A stretch of 64,000 nt of DNA from positions 4,098,501 through 4,162,500 of the forward strand of contig NZ_JAJONA010000001.1 of assembly GCF_024699985.1 (NCBI RefSeq). The letters run 5' to 3'. This document shows, piece by piece, positions 49,089-57,064 of the stretch. Numbering within the stretch: the stretch's first letter is position 1; each line of letters starts with the position of its first letter. The notes below the pieces were generated by a model, which saw nothing but the letters and a program-made list of their open reading frames with translations, ran no database searches and was not told where the DNA came from. Position numbers and translations under genes: made by a program. The stretch comes from Phenylobacterium sp. J367. Lineage in GTDB: Bacteria > Pseudomonadota > Alphaproteobacteria > Caulobacterales > Caulobacteraceae.

Positions 49089-49116
49089 GGGAGGGCGCGA
49101 GCCCTCCCTTTTTTTT
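49089..49116 (+). terminator. Rho-independent terminator
   Basis: An 8-bp perfect stem, GGGAGGGC (49089-49096) with GCCCTCCC (49101-49108), has a GCGA tetraloop and is followed by eight T residues (49109-49116). It lies 30 bases after the stop of the secreted hypothetical gene and is the clearest intrinsic terminator in the window. Confidence 0.92.
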
Positions 49117-49275
49117 GGAACCACAGAAACACACAGAAACACACAGAAGGGGCCTGGCCGACGGAGGTCGGTGAGGGCTGAATCGCGCGCCTGGAAGGCG
49201 CGCAACGACGATCGAGGCGCAAAGCCATCCGGCGGCCCGCCTTCTGTGTCATTCTGTGTTTTCTGTGGTTCATTC
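49117..49275. repeat. Intergenic inverted-repeat element (ACCACAGAA family)
   Basis: The left arm GGAACCACAGAAACACACAG (49117 on, with ACACAGAAG repeated) is mirrored by CTTCTGTGTCATTCTGTG and TTTTCTGTGGTTC (about 49241-49271). The element spans about 155 bases between two genes. A related element with ACCACGGA arms lies at 59483-59543. Such repeats are widespread in proteobacterial intergenic DNA and are non-coding. Confidence 0.75.
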
Positions 49276-49306
49276 CGCGCGCAGCGCGGCTGCGGACTCA
49301 GCATGG

Positions 49307-49326
49307 ATCCCGGCTTTCGCCGGGAT
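49307..49326. repeat. Short palindromic hairpin
   Basis: ATCCCGGC, loop TTTC, GCCGGGAT: an 8-bp perfect hairpin just before the convergent hypothetical gene. The sequence is a common intergenic repeat type in GC-rich genomes. Confidence 0.65.
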
Positions 49327-49339
49327 GAGCGGAGGGGGG

Positions 49340-49999
49340 TTAGGAGGAGTTGGGGGGTTCGGATGGCGGGGGTTCCGCCTCGGATTCCGCCGCCCCTTGG
49401 CCCTCGCCGAAGTCGTAGAGCCGGGCGGGGTCCACGCCGCAGGCTTCGCAGCCCTCGACGATCAGGTCGTCGAGGTCGGCGGTGGTGAAGTCGGGGCGCG
49501 CCGCGGCGTCCTGCAGCCAGTCGCTGAACCGGTCGAAGGTGCGCTCGATGGCGGACTGGTGGCGGCGGTAGGCCACGGTCTCCTCGTCGTCGGAGCCGTC
49601 GTCCCAGTCGGTGGGGTCGTATTCGTCGAAGATCAGCCGCTCGACCTGGGAGGCCACCGCCTCCTTGCGCTTCCAGACCGCGCCGCCCGGCGCCAAGGCC
49701 CGGGCCTGCTCGGCCTCGAGGCGCGCACGCGCCAGGGCGTCGCGGTCGGCCGCCTCGCGCAGCAGCCCGTCCTTGTAGCGGACCAGCTTGAGCTCCAGCG
49801 CCAGGGTCTGGCGCAGCCCCCGGCTGACCCGGTGGAAGGCGATGGCGAGCCGGGTCGCCTCGTCGCTGCTCTCGGCCTCCAGGGCCCGGTTCTGCAGGTC
49901 GCGGCAGAGCCTGAGCGTCATGCCCGCCAGCTCGCGCAGGATCACCGTGTGGCGGTCCTCGCCGGGCTCCGGTTGCGCGATGGGCATGTCGTCGGCCAT
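49340..49999 (-). CDS. Hypothetical protein, 219 residues
   Basis: I do not recognise a named family. The product begins MADDMPIAQPEPGEDRHTVI and has a long N-terminal helical stretch with many Arg/Leu/Glu residues (LRELAGMTLRLCRDLQNRAL, RLEAEQARALAPGG). An acidic segment (DEYDPTDWDDGSDDEE) and a second helical part with RTFDRFSDWLQDAA follow. It has no signal peptide or membrane helix. Start ATG 49999 is chosen; an internal ATG at 49987 is possible. Codon use is like its neighbours, so it appears native. Confidence 0.65.
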   Translation of the reverse strand: MADDMPIAQPEPGEDRHTVILRELAGMTLRLCRDLQNRALEAESSDEATRLAIAFHRVSRGLRQTLALELKLVRYKDGLLREAADRDALARARLEAEQARALAPGGAVWKRKEAVASQVERLIFDEYDPTDWDDGSDDEETVAYRRHQSAIERTFDRFSDWLQDAAARPDFTTADLDDLIVEGCEACGVDPARLYDFGEGQGAAESEAEPPPSEPPNSS

Positions 50000-50165
50000 G
50001 AACAAAACAGGAACACATAGCAAGCCCGGAGTCAAGCTTTTTCGACTTCGGCGTTCGCCGAAACGGCCCCCGTGATCCGCATCACGCGCACGGCCCCCTG
50101 CCCCCGCGCAGGCTTCCGACCCTCGGCGTGGGCCTCGGCCCGCGCGGTCGGGCGCGGAGGCGGCG

Positions 50166-50534
50166 ATGGAGATCTCGGTGGCGGAGGCCCGGGCGCGGAC
50201 CCGGGCGCTGCTGGGGCTTCCCTCGGACGCCGAGGTGGCCTGGGTGACCGAGGCCTATCTGCGCGAGCCCGCCGAGGGCCTGCCGGCCGCCCCGCCGGAC
50301 GACCTGCCCCGCCGGCTCTACGGCGTCGGCGTCGCCTGGGGCCAGCGGCCGGGCGTCGGCCCGACCTTCGAGTTCTCCGCCGCCGCCGGCAACGGCCGCT
50401 GGCCGGTCACCCCGGACCTGGCCGTCGGCGGCCTGCGCTGGTGGGCGCCCCAGAGCTGCTGGCGGCTCGTGTGCGAGGGCGCCGCCGAGGGGCCGGCGTT
50501 CCGGCGGGTGGCGCGGTTCGAGTGGTGGGGGTGA
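50166..50534 (+). CDS. Hypothetical protein, 122 residues
   Basis: An unrecognised small protein. It begins MEISVAEARARTRALLGLPS and has a Trp/aromatic-rich C-terminus (LRWWAPQSCWRLVCEG, RFEWWG) suggestive of a compact beta fold. There is no signal peptide. It is convergent with, and overlaps, the ill-defined 3' end of the phosphatase gene. It may be a real gene because its aromatic pattern is protein-like, but support is moderate. Confidence 0.5.
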   Translation: MEISVAEARARTRALLGLPSDAEVAWVTEAYLREPAEGLPAAPPDDLPRRLYGVGVAWGQRPGVGPTFEFSAAAGNGRWPVTPDLAVGGLRWWAPQSCWRLVCEGAAEGPAFRRVARFEWWG

Positions 50535-51679
50535 GACCGGGCGGCGGCGCCGCCGGGGCCGGGGCCGCGCGCGCCCAGGCGTAGCCCAGGCCGCGGGTGA
50601 AGTCGGTCGGCCGGGCGACCGGGGCGCCAGGCCGCGGGCGCGCCGGCGGCGGACGCGGCCGGCGGATCGCAGGCCGGCTCGGGGAGCGGCACGGCGCCGA
50701 CCTGCAGCACCTCCACCGCCGTCCCGGCCAGGCGCACGGCGCTCAGCACGCCGGTCTCATGGGCGCCGGTGTCGAGGCCGATGCGGTGCGGGGTGCGCGC
50801 CACCCGCGGGCCGGTCCAGGTGTGGCCGTGGACGATCACGTGGCCCGAGGGGGTGAAGCCGCCGCTTGGCCCGGCCCCGGCCTGCCCTGGCCCGCCGCGC
50901 CCAGCCCCGCCCCGCTCGGCCTCCAGGAACTCCTCGCGGATCCACAGGAGGTCGGCTTCGCGCTGGTCCTCAAGCGCCACGCCGGGCGCGACGCCCGCGT
51001 GCACGAAGGCGTAGTCGCCGACGACGGCCATGAGGTCCAGGGTCTGCAGCCGGCGCAGGTGGCTGGCCGGCATGGCGGCTAGCAGGTCGCGGCGCGCCCG
51101 GACGAGCTCGGCGGCCGTAGCGTCCGCCGCCGGCGGGGCCACGCCATAGGCGGCCAGGGTGGCCGCCCCGCCGAACCGCAGCCAGGCCCCGCCCGCCTGC
51201 GGCGCGTCCAGGAACCGCAGCAGGGCCTGCTCGTGGTTGCCCTTCAGCGCCACGACCCGCCAGCCGCCCCCGGTCTCCGGGGTCTCCGGCGCCTCCAGCG
51301 TGACCAGCGCCTCCAGCACCCGGGCGCTGTCGGGGCCCCGGTCGATGTAGTCCCCGAGCAGCACCAGGACCGGCTGCCGCCCGGCGGCCTGGCCGGCGCT
51401 GTCGGCGGAGAGGCGGGCGAGGAGCTCGAGCAGCAGGTCGTAGCGGCCATGGACGTCGCCGACGGCATAGACGAGCTGGCCCGCCGTATCGGCCGGCGCG
51501 TCCGGGCGGCGACGCGCGGCGCGGCGGCGGCGCGGCGCGCGGGCCCCGGGCGTCAGGATCTCGACCTGCGCCGGGGTGTGGCGCGGCGCGGGGACGGAAG
51601 GCCGTGGGCCGCAGGCCTCGGCGAGATCGGCGCGGACCCGGCGCAGGGCGGTGGGGAGGTCGGTGGGGGCTCCGGGCAT
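50318..51679 (-). CDS. PPP-family metallophosphoesterase (serine/threonine phosphatase-like), 3' end uncertain
   Basis: The catalytic motifs of PPP phosphatases are clear: VYAVGDVHGRYDLL (GDxHG), VLLGDYIDRGPDS (GDxxDRG), VALKGNHEQALL (GNHE) and FVHAGVAPG and VIVHGHTWTGP (His ligands). The start ATG at 51679 gives MPGAPTDLPTALRRVRADLA with an Arg/Pro-rich head before the domain. Homology ends near 50690. Beyond it the frame looks wrong; a one-base shift near 50625 would give ARPTDFTRGLGYAWARAAP and stop at about 50407. It overlaps a small plus-strand gene. Confidence 0.82.
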   Translation of the reverse strand: MPGAPTDLPTALRRVRADLAEACGPRPSVPAPRHTPAQVEILTPGARAPRRRRAARRRPDAPADTAGQLVYAVGDVHGRYDLLLELLARLSADSAGQAAGRQPVLVLLGDYIDRGPDSARVLEALVTLEAPETPETGGGWRVVALKGNHEQALLRFLDAPQAGGAWLRFGGAATLAAYGVAPPAADATAAELVRARRDLLAAMPASHLRRLQTLDLMAVVGDYAFVHAGVAPGVALEDQREADLLWIREEFLEAERGGAGRGGPGQAGAGPSGGFTPSGHVIVHGHTWTGPRVARTPHRIGLDTGAHETGVLSAVRLAGTAVEVLQVGAVPLPEPACDPPAASAAGAPAAWRPGRPADRLHPRPGLRLGARGPGPGGAAARSHPHHSNRATRRNAGPSAAPSHTSRQQLWGAHQRRPPTARSGVTGQRPLPAAAENSKVGPTPGRWPQATPTP

Positions 51680-51735
51680 GCGGCGGAGGGTGGGCGCGTG
51701 GCCTTGAACCGGCGGTGAACGGGGGTGGAGGTGCG

Positions 51736-51938
51736 GGACGCCGAAGAGCCCCTTCGACCCGGGCGACCCCTCCAACAGCGCCGAGGTCCACCGGGTCCGC
51801 CCTGAGATGGTCGCCCAGGCCGAGTTCCAGGCGTGGACGGCGAGCGGCATGATCTGCCACGCGAGCTTTGCGGGGTTGAAAGAGGACAAGGACGCGAGCG
51901 AGGTGGTCATGGAGAGGGCGGAGGCAGCGCGGTTGTGA
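51736..51938 (+). pseudogene. 3' remnant of a DNA ligase D (LigD) gene
   Basis: In the frame ending at TGA 51936-51938 the sequence reads CGTPKSPFDPGDPSNSAEVH, then RVRPEMVAQAEFQAWTASGM and ICHASFAGLKEDKDASEVV. This is the C-terminal OB-fold end of the ATP-dependent ligase domain of LigD (family pattern: VxPxLVxEVxFxEWTxDGxxRHPSFxGLREDKxAxEV). No ligase adenylation, polymerase or nuclease domain is present upstream; the phosphatase gene on the other strand starts there. So this is a gene fragment left by a deletion or rearrangement. No usable start codon is evident. Confidence 0.75.
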
Positions 51939-52111
51939 GGGGTAAATCCGCAAAGCAAAGTCGTCGAGGTTCAGGATCCAAGCGAGACCGAGTACTGGCC
52001 GCCGGCGCTAGGTGGAACGCCCGTTGAGTCCAGCTTAGCTTGTGGTAGCAATGCTGCTGGCCTCCGACTTGGCTTTCGGATGGCGAGCGCGATTTGCGCT
52101 GGGAGACGGAG

Positions 52112-53471
52112 TTGGACCTTACTTATCGCCTCAAGAATTTCCGTTCTTTTGAAGACACGGGAGCACTTGAGCTCGCCCCACTCACTCTTCTCTGCGGCTC
52201 CAACAGCAGCGGCAAGAGTTCAATCCTGAAATCTATGTTGCTTCTCCGCCAGAGCACCGAGTTTCGCCGCGCTCGACTGCTTCGTGATGCTCCCTCCCAG
52301 CCATTGTTATTTAACGGCGAGCTCACGCGGCTGGGGTCTTGGACAGATGTCGTCAGAGGACGTGTGCGAGAGCGCACGGTCGAGATGGCGTGGACCGCCC
52401 AAGGCGCATTGGTGGAGATACTTAACGATGCTGACTATTCATATCGGCGACGCGGAAATTTTAAAGCCGATCAAAGCTTTGATGGGTCCTTGGAGGTCGC
52501 ATTTCGATCTCGCGCGAATGCGCGTGAAGAATTATCGGCACTACTGACGTCATCAAAGCTGACAATCGACGGCGCAACCATATTTTTGACGGAGTCCGGC
52601 CTACAAGACGATGAAGATCCCGTCTACGATCTTTCCATCCGAGGAATGGGCACCGTACTTTCATCTGACATCGCCCAGCAGTTGATGGCCAACCATCGGA
52701 TGTAGTTACAACCCTTTTCGGAATGACCCCCCAATCCCGGAGTACTATGTAAGACAATTTTTATCCGAGGTGCTTCCGGGACTAATCAGGCGATTCACGT
52801 ACTGCCCTCAGGCTCTGTGCGAGGCCGGAGCGCAGGCAAAATTGGCACCTAATCCTACCGATGAGGAGGATGAACTCGCAGCTGCCTTCGCAGATGGCTT
52901 GGCGCTATGCGCCGTGTGTGGCGACGAACGGGAGACCTGCCTGCTTACGCACCCTGATCGCCAAAGTTTCGGCGTCGGGTCGGGGTTCTTCGACCAGATC
53001 GTTGAAATCTCGCCCACCGCAGCACTCTCAACACTGGAAACTCCCGCAGTCTTTCCTGATCCGAGCGATGGAGCTACCCGCGAACTGCACCTCATGGCCG
53101 CACTACGAATTCGGAAGGCAGATCTCGCTAGATCTGATCCAAACTGGAACGCCTTCACGCTTAGACCCCTTCGCTATTCGGACGAGTTTTGGAACAAAAT
53201 TCGCAATGCCGATTGGATGGGGAACGAAGTTCGTTATCAGAGGCAGCTCATAGATAGTCTGCTTCAGATATCCGCAGGTCGATCGACATCTTCTAACCTA
53301 CACAGGATGGCAGGTGAGACTATAACGGTTGATGGTCAGGCGAGATCAAAATGGAATGCCTATGTTTTTCAGAGCGGAGCCACGGCACTAGATCGCCGTT
53401 GTTCTCGCATATACTACGCCAATATTGGTGGGGGATCGTATATCGATGAATTCGATATCGATGCACACTGA
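52112..53471 (+). pseudogene. Truncated AAA/ABC-type ATPase (RecF/OLD-like, DUF3696-like N-terminus), low GC, one frameshift
   Basis: TTG at 52112, six bases after GGGAG, gives LDLTYRLKNFRSFEDTGALE followed by LAPLTLLCGSNSSGKSSILK, a Walker A loop (GSNSSGKSS). The next stretch (LRQSTEF, QPLLFNGELTRLGSWTDVVR) fits SMC/RecF-like ATPases of the DUF3696 kind seen in defence systems. One extra base near 52693 splits it; the second part starts CSYNPFRNDPPIPEYYVRQF. At about 452 residues it ends without Walker B, signature motif or any effector domain, so it is cut short. Base composition is clearly more AT-rich than its neighbours, pointing to transfer. Confidence 0.7.
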
Positions 53472-53605
53472 GTTTTCGACACCATCGCTATATTCAACTG
53501 CGGGAATTGCGAACCCTCTGCCTGTCAGATCCTGAGCGCCACTGTGTGCTTGTCAGCGCTCACGCCCGCCGTGTGACCGACGCACCCAGGGGCGGAGAGT
53601 CCGAA

Positions 53606-53655
53606 CGGTCCCCCTCCACCGCTTCGCGGTCCCCCTCCCCCTGCGGGGGAGGAAT
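53606..53655. repeat. Intergenic GC-rich repeat (CCTCCCC family), copy 2, partial
   Basis: CCCCCTCCACCGCTTCGCGG and CCTCCCCCTGCGGGGGAGG lie directly before the parC stop. The second half is a palindrome (CTCCCC, loop CTGC, GGGGAG) and the first has an ACCGC-TTC-GCGGT hairpin. It resembles one arm plus inner hairpin of the elements at 19973 and 62085. It may terminate parC transcription. Confidence 0.6.
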
Positions 53656-55929
53656 TTACCCCTTCGGCCGGAACCGCTTCGTCGCCGGGAAGCCCTTCGG
53701 CGCCAGCTTGCCCGCCGCGGCTCTCCGGCCCAGCCACTCCCGCCACTCGGGCCACTGGCGGGTCCGGCCGTCGGAGGTGGTCCAGGCGGCGCCGTCGTCG
53801 GCCTTGAAGACGAGGGCGTCCTTGAGCCCGCCTTCGCGGTAGGTCTGCAGCTTGACGCCCTTGCCTCTGGGCATCTCGGGGAGCTCGTTGGCCGGGAAGA
53901 TGAGGATCTTGCCGTTGTCGCCGACGACGGCCAGGTGGTCGGCGTCGCCGAGCGGGAGCGAGACCTGGGCCTGGTTCTTGCCGGCCCCGCCGGCGACGTT
54001 CAGCACCTGCTTGCCGGCCCGGCGGAAGGCGATGGCCTCGTCCTCCGGCAGGATGAAGCCGTAGCCGTCGCGGCTGGCGATGACCCGCTTGCCGCCGGGG
54101 CGGTGGGTGAAGACGTCGAGGATGCCGACCTTGTCGTCGAGGTCGATCATCAGGCGGAGCGGCTCGCCGTGGCCGCGGGCGCCCGGCAGGTTGTGGCAGG
54201 GCAGCGTGAAGAACCGGCCGTCGGAGGCGAAGATCAGCAGCTTGTCGGTGGTCTGGCCCTCGACCAGGAACTGCAGCCGGTCGCCCTCCTTGAACTTCAG
54301 CTCGGAGGGGTCCTCGACCCGGCCCTTGGCGGCGCGGATCCAGCCGCGCTCGGAGAGGATGACGGTGATCGGCTCGCGCACGATCATCGCCTCCATGGCG
54401 GCCTCGGCGTCGACCTGGGGCGCGTCGGCGAAGATCGAGCGGCGGTCGTTGAGCTTGCCGAGCTGGGCCTTGGTGTCCTTGAGCCCCTGCCCCACCAGTT
54501 TCCACTGGGCCTTGTCGGAGGCCAGCATGGCCTGGATGCCGTCGCGCTCCTCGGAGAGCTCGGCGTGCTCGCGGCGGAGCTCCATCTCCTCCAGGCGGGC
54601 GAGCTGGCGCAGCCGGGTGTTGAGGATCGCCTCGGCCTGGATCTCGGTGAGCGCGAAGGCCTCGATGAGCTTCTGCTTGGGCTCGTCCTCGAAGCGGACG
54701 ATGCGGATCACCTCGTCGAGGTTGAGGTAGGCGATCAGCAGGCCGTCGAGGATGTGCAGCCGGGCCTCGATCTTGGCCAGCCGGTTGCGGGCCCGGCGGA
54801 CCAGCACCTCGCGGCGGTGGTCGAGGAAGGCCTGCAGGGCCTGCTTCAGGCTCATGACGCCGGGGGTGCCGCGGGCGTCGAGGACGTTCAGGTTGACGCT
54901 GAAGCGGGTCTCGAGGTCGGAGAGCTTGAAGAGGCTCTCCATGAGCACCTCCGGCTCGACGTTGCGGCTCTTGGGCTCGAGCACCAGGCGCACGTCCTCG
55001 GCGCTCTCGTCGCGCACGTCGCCGAGCAGCGGGGCCTTCTTGGTCTCGATCAGGCCGGCGAGCTGTTCGACCAGGTCGGCCTTCTTCACCTGGTAGGGGA
55101 TCTGGGTGACGACGATCTGGTAGGTCCCCTTGCCGAGGTCCTCCTTCTCCCAGAGCGCGCGGACGCGGACGCCGCCGCGGCCGGTCTCGTAGATGTCGTG
55201 CAGCGACTGGCGGGGCTCGACGATGACGCCGCCGGTCGGGAAGTCCGGCCCGGCCACGTGGGTCATCAGGGCCTCGGTGGAGGCGTCCGGCTGGTCGAGC
55301 AGCAGCAGGCAGGCGTCGATCAGCTCGCCGGCGTTGTGCGGCGGGATCGAGGTGGCCATGCCGACCGCGATGCCGGTCGTGCCGTTGGCGAGCAGGTTGG
55401 GGAAGCCGGTGGGCAGGACCACGGGCTCGGTGTCGGCGCCGTCGTAGGTCGGCTTGAAGTCGACGGCGTCCTCGTCGATGCCGTCCAAGAGCAGCATGGC
55501 CGCCGTGGTCAGCTTGGCCTCGGTGTAGCGCATGGCGGCGGGGTTATCGCCGTCGATGTTGCCGAAGTTGCCCTGGCCGTCGACCAGCGGATAGCGCTGG
55601 GCGAACTCCTGGGCCATGCGGACCAGGGTGTCGTAGATCGACTGGTCGCCGTGCGGGTGGTAGCCGCCCATCACCTCGCCGACCACCTTGGCGCACTTGC
55701 GGGCGGCGGCCTCCGGGTTCAGCCGCATCTCGCGCATGGCGTAGAGCACGCGCCGCTGCACGGGCTTCAGGCCGTCGCGCACGTCCGGCAGGGCCCGGTC
55801 GGTGATGACGCTGAGCGCATAGGCGAGGTACCGGCGGCTGAGCGCTTCGGTCAGCGGCTCGTGGATGATCCGCGGATCGTCCGGGGCGGCGGGCGCATCG
55901 TCTTCGGGCGGGGGCACGTCGAGGGGCAT
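53656..55929 (-). CDS. parC: DNA topoisomerase IV subunit A
   Basis: ATP-dependent decatenase subunit that cuts DNA. The 757-residue protein has the quinolone-region sequence GGYHPHGDQSIYDTLVRMAQ, the catalytic tyrosine in NPAAMRYTEAKL, a long coiled-coil arm (LRREHAELSEERDGIQAMLA) and C-terminal blades ending FPATKRFRPKG. The GyrA-box of gyrase is not evident, and the length fits ParC. The frame is intact. Two GANTC sites lie at 55933 and 55944, just before the start, suggesting cell-cycle methylation of its promoter. Confidence 0.93.
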   Translation of the reverse strand: MPLDVPPPEDDAPAAPDDPRIIHEPLTEALSRRYLAYALSVITDRALPDVRDGLKPVQRRVLYAMREMRLNPEAAARKCAKVVGEVMGGYHPHGDQSIYDTLVRMAQEFAQRYPLVDGQGNFGNIDGDNPAAMRYTEAKLTTAAMLLLDGIDEDAVDFKPTYDGADTEPVVLPTGFPNLLANGTTGIAVGMATSIPPHNAGELIDACLLLLDQPDASTEALMTHVAGPDFPTGGVIVEPRQSLHDIYETGRGGVRVRALWEKEDLGKGTYQIVVTQIPYQVKKADLVEQLAGLIETKKAPLLGDVRDESAEDVRLVLEPKSRNVEPEVLMESLFKLSDLETRFSVNLNVLDARGTPGVMSLKQALQAFLDHRREVLVRRARNRLAKIEARLHILDGLLIAYLNLDEVIRIVRFEDEPKQKLIEAFALTEIQAEAILNTRLRQLARLEEMELRREHAELSEERDGIQAMLASDKAQWKLVGQGLKDTKAQLGKLNDRRSIFADAPQVDAEAAMEAMIVREPITVILSERGWIRAAKGRVEDPSELKFKEGDRLQFLVEGQTTDKLLIFASDGRFFTLPCHNLPGARGHGEPLRLMIDLDDKVGILDVFTHRPGGKRVIASRDGYGFILPEDEAIAFRRAGKQVLNVAGGAGKNQAQVSLPLGDADHLAVVGDNGKILIFPANELPEMPRGKGVKLQTYREGGLKDALVFKADDGAAWTTSDGRTRQWPEWREWLGRRAAAGKLAPKGFPATKRFRPKG

Positions 55930-56010
55930 GGGGAATCAACTTTGAATCTGAGCCCTCACCCATAGCGTGGCGCGGCGCGAGGGGCGATGCGCCGTTAAGC
56001 CCCTCCCCCT

Positions 56011-56445
56011 TCAGAACGGCAGGGGCGCGAGGTCCGGCTCGACCCAGGCGCGGCGGGCCTCGACGCTGAACAGGCGGGGCTTCGTCCAGTGGGCGAGCAG
56101 CCAGTCGGAGCGGCCGTAGGGTCCGGCGAGCAGTTGCGCCAGGGCCTCGGCCCGAGTGAGCGTCGGCCGGGCCTCAAGCCAGGCCCGCGCCGCGCGGATC
56201 GAGGCCAGCGTGATGGTCTCGTGGTAGCCGGACGCGTCGGTGTTCGCGACGCCGGTGGCTTCGTTGTAGGCGCGGATGAGGCCCGGCATGTCGCGCTCGG
56301 GGATCAGGTCCGAGTGATCGATCACCCAGACGGCGGCGGCGAAGTGCGCCGCGTGGGTCCACTCGGGCTTCGGCAGGGTGAGGTCGCGGACGCCCTCGCC
56401 GATGCGGGCGATGTCGGCGTCGGTGAGACGGTGGTGGGGCGGCAT
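56011..56445 (-). CDS. Hypothetical protein, 144 residues
   Basis: The start ATG at 56445 has AAGGAG eight bases upstream. The product begins MPPHHRLTDADIARIGEGVR and has WTHAAHFAAAVWVIDHSDLI and AGPYGRSDWLLAHWTKPRLF. The conserved-looking His and Trp residues recur in a family of uncharacterised proteins of this size, but I cannot name a function. It has no signal peptide or membrane segment. It lies between parC and the blaI-type operon on the opposite strand. Confidence 0.7.
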   Translation of the reverse strand: MPPHHRLTDADIARIGEGVRDLTLPKPEWTHAAHFAAAVWVIDHSDLIPERDMPGLIRAYNEATGVANTDASGYHETITLASIRAARAWLEARPTLTRAEALAQLLAGPYGRSDWLLAHWTKPRLFSVEARRAWVEPDLAPLPF

Positions 56446-56637
56446 GGTTTGAGCTCCTTGGGATTGGGGGCTCGGCGGGGCCGCAGGCAGCAAAAACCCC
56501 GCCGGAGCGGGGTCTGCGGGGTCGGGCCGGTCGGGAGGCTCAGACGCGCGCGAACACCGCCACGGAGTGACGTTGCTGTTGCCGGGTCTGGTTCGCGAGG
56601 CGGGCCATGGCGGCGCTTGTAGCGGAACAGGGTTCGC

Positions 56638-56665
56638 TTGACAGCATCGATTACGCGCGTAATCG
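56638..56665 (+). promoter_or_regulatory. Promoter of the blaI-blaR unit
   Basis: A perfect -35 TTGACA (56638-56643) is followed after 16 bases by TAATCG (56660-56665). The first BlaI-like operator occupies most of the spacer and overlaps the -10, so repressor binding would block RNA polymerase. Confidence 0.6.
56649..56664. promoter_or_regulatory. Operator 1, perfect 16-bp palindrome
   Basis: GATTACGCGCGTAATC is a perfect dyad lying between the -35 and -10 elements of the blaI promoter. BlaI/MecI/CopY repressors bind TAC-N-GTA-type dyads as dimers, and this one has TTAC-GCGC-GTAA. Together with operator 2 it is the likely autoregulatory site. Confidence 0.7.
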
Positions 56666-56675
56666 TCAGCCGAAC

Positions 56676-56691
56676 GATTACGGGTGTAAAC
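56676..56691. promoter_or_regulatory. Operator 2, imperfect copy
   Basis: GATTACGGGTGTAAAC repeats operator 1 with two changes in the half-site and sits 27 bases downstream (centre to centre), ending five bases before the blaI start. The spacing would put two repressor dimers at a similar angle on the helix, about 2.5 turns apart. Confidence 0.65.
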
Positions 56692-56695
56692 GTCC

Positions 56696-57064
56696 ATGCG
56701 GATCAGCGGCGCGGAGAGCGTGGTGATGGAGGCGCTGTGGAAGCGCAGCCCGCGGAGCGCCGAGGACGTGGCCGCCGAGGTGGCCGGGCCGCAGGGCTGG
56801 ACCGAGGCGACGGTGAAGACCCTGATCAACCGGCTGCTGAAGAAGAAGGCCGTGGAGGCCGCCCGGGACGGCCGCCGCTACCTCTATGCGCCGCGCGTCA
56901 GCCGCGAGGCCTGGGTCGCGGCGGAGAGCCAGGGGCTGGTGGACCGGCTGTTCGACGGCCGGGTCGCGCCGCTGGTCAGCCATTTCTCGAAGACCAAGAA
57001 GCTCAGCGCCCAGGACGTGGCGGAGCTGAAGGCGCTGATCGCGGAGCTGGGCGATGACCGGTGA
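56696..57064 (+). CDS. BlaI/MecI/CopY-family repressor
   Basis: A 122-residue winged-helix repressor. It begins MRISGAESVVMEALWKRSPR and has the recognition region GWTEATVKTLINRLLKKKAV and wing DGRRYLYAPRVSREA. The C-terminal dimer helices include GLVDRLFDGRVAPLVSHFSK. In BlaI/MecI systems the BlaR1 protease signals repressor cleavage. The partner M56 gene starts 11 bases before this stop. It probably represses its own operon through the two dyads at 56649 and 56676. Confidence 0.9.
   Translation: MRISGAESVVMEALWKRSPRSAEDVAAEVAGPQGWTEATVKTLINRLLKKKAVEAARDGRRYLYAPRVSREAWVAAESQGLVDRLFDGRVAPLVSHFSKTKKLSAQDVAELKALIAELGDDR

Noticed and set aside
48954..49275. CRISPR-like short repeats (ACACAGAA repeated)
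   Set aside because: The repeats are contiguous, only two or three units long, and form an inverted-repeat element. There are no spacers and no cas genes.
49340..49999. Phage small-terminase identity for the 219-residue hypothetical protein
   Set aside because: The helical, acidic profile is only vaguely similar. No phage neighbours or helix-turn-helix motif could be supported.
52112..53471. A complete anti-phage defence system
   Set aside because: The Walker A loop and DUF3696-like start are suggestive, but the gene lacks Walker B, signature and effector domains, and no partner gene is present. It is treated as debris.
53935..55965. A 676-codon open frame on the plus strand opposite parC
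   Set aside because: It is a mirror of the parC coding strand in very GC-rich DNA. It has low-complexity composition, no domains and no ribosome site. Similar long antisense frames at 1065-2240, 6378-8474, 8737-9831, 21095-23665, 23982-25220 and 42083-44026 were rejected for the same reason.
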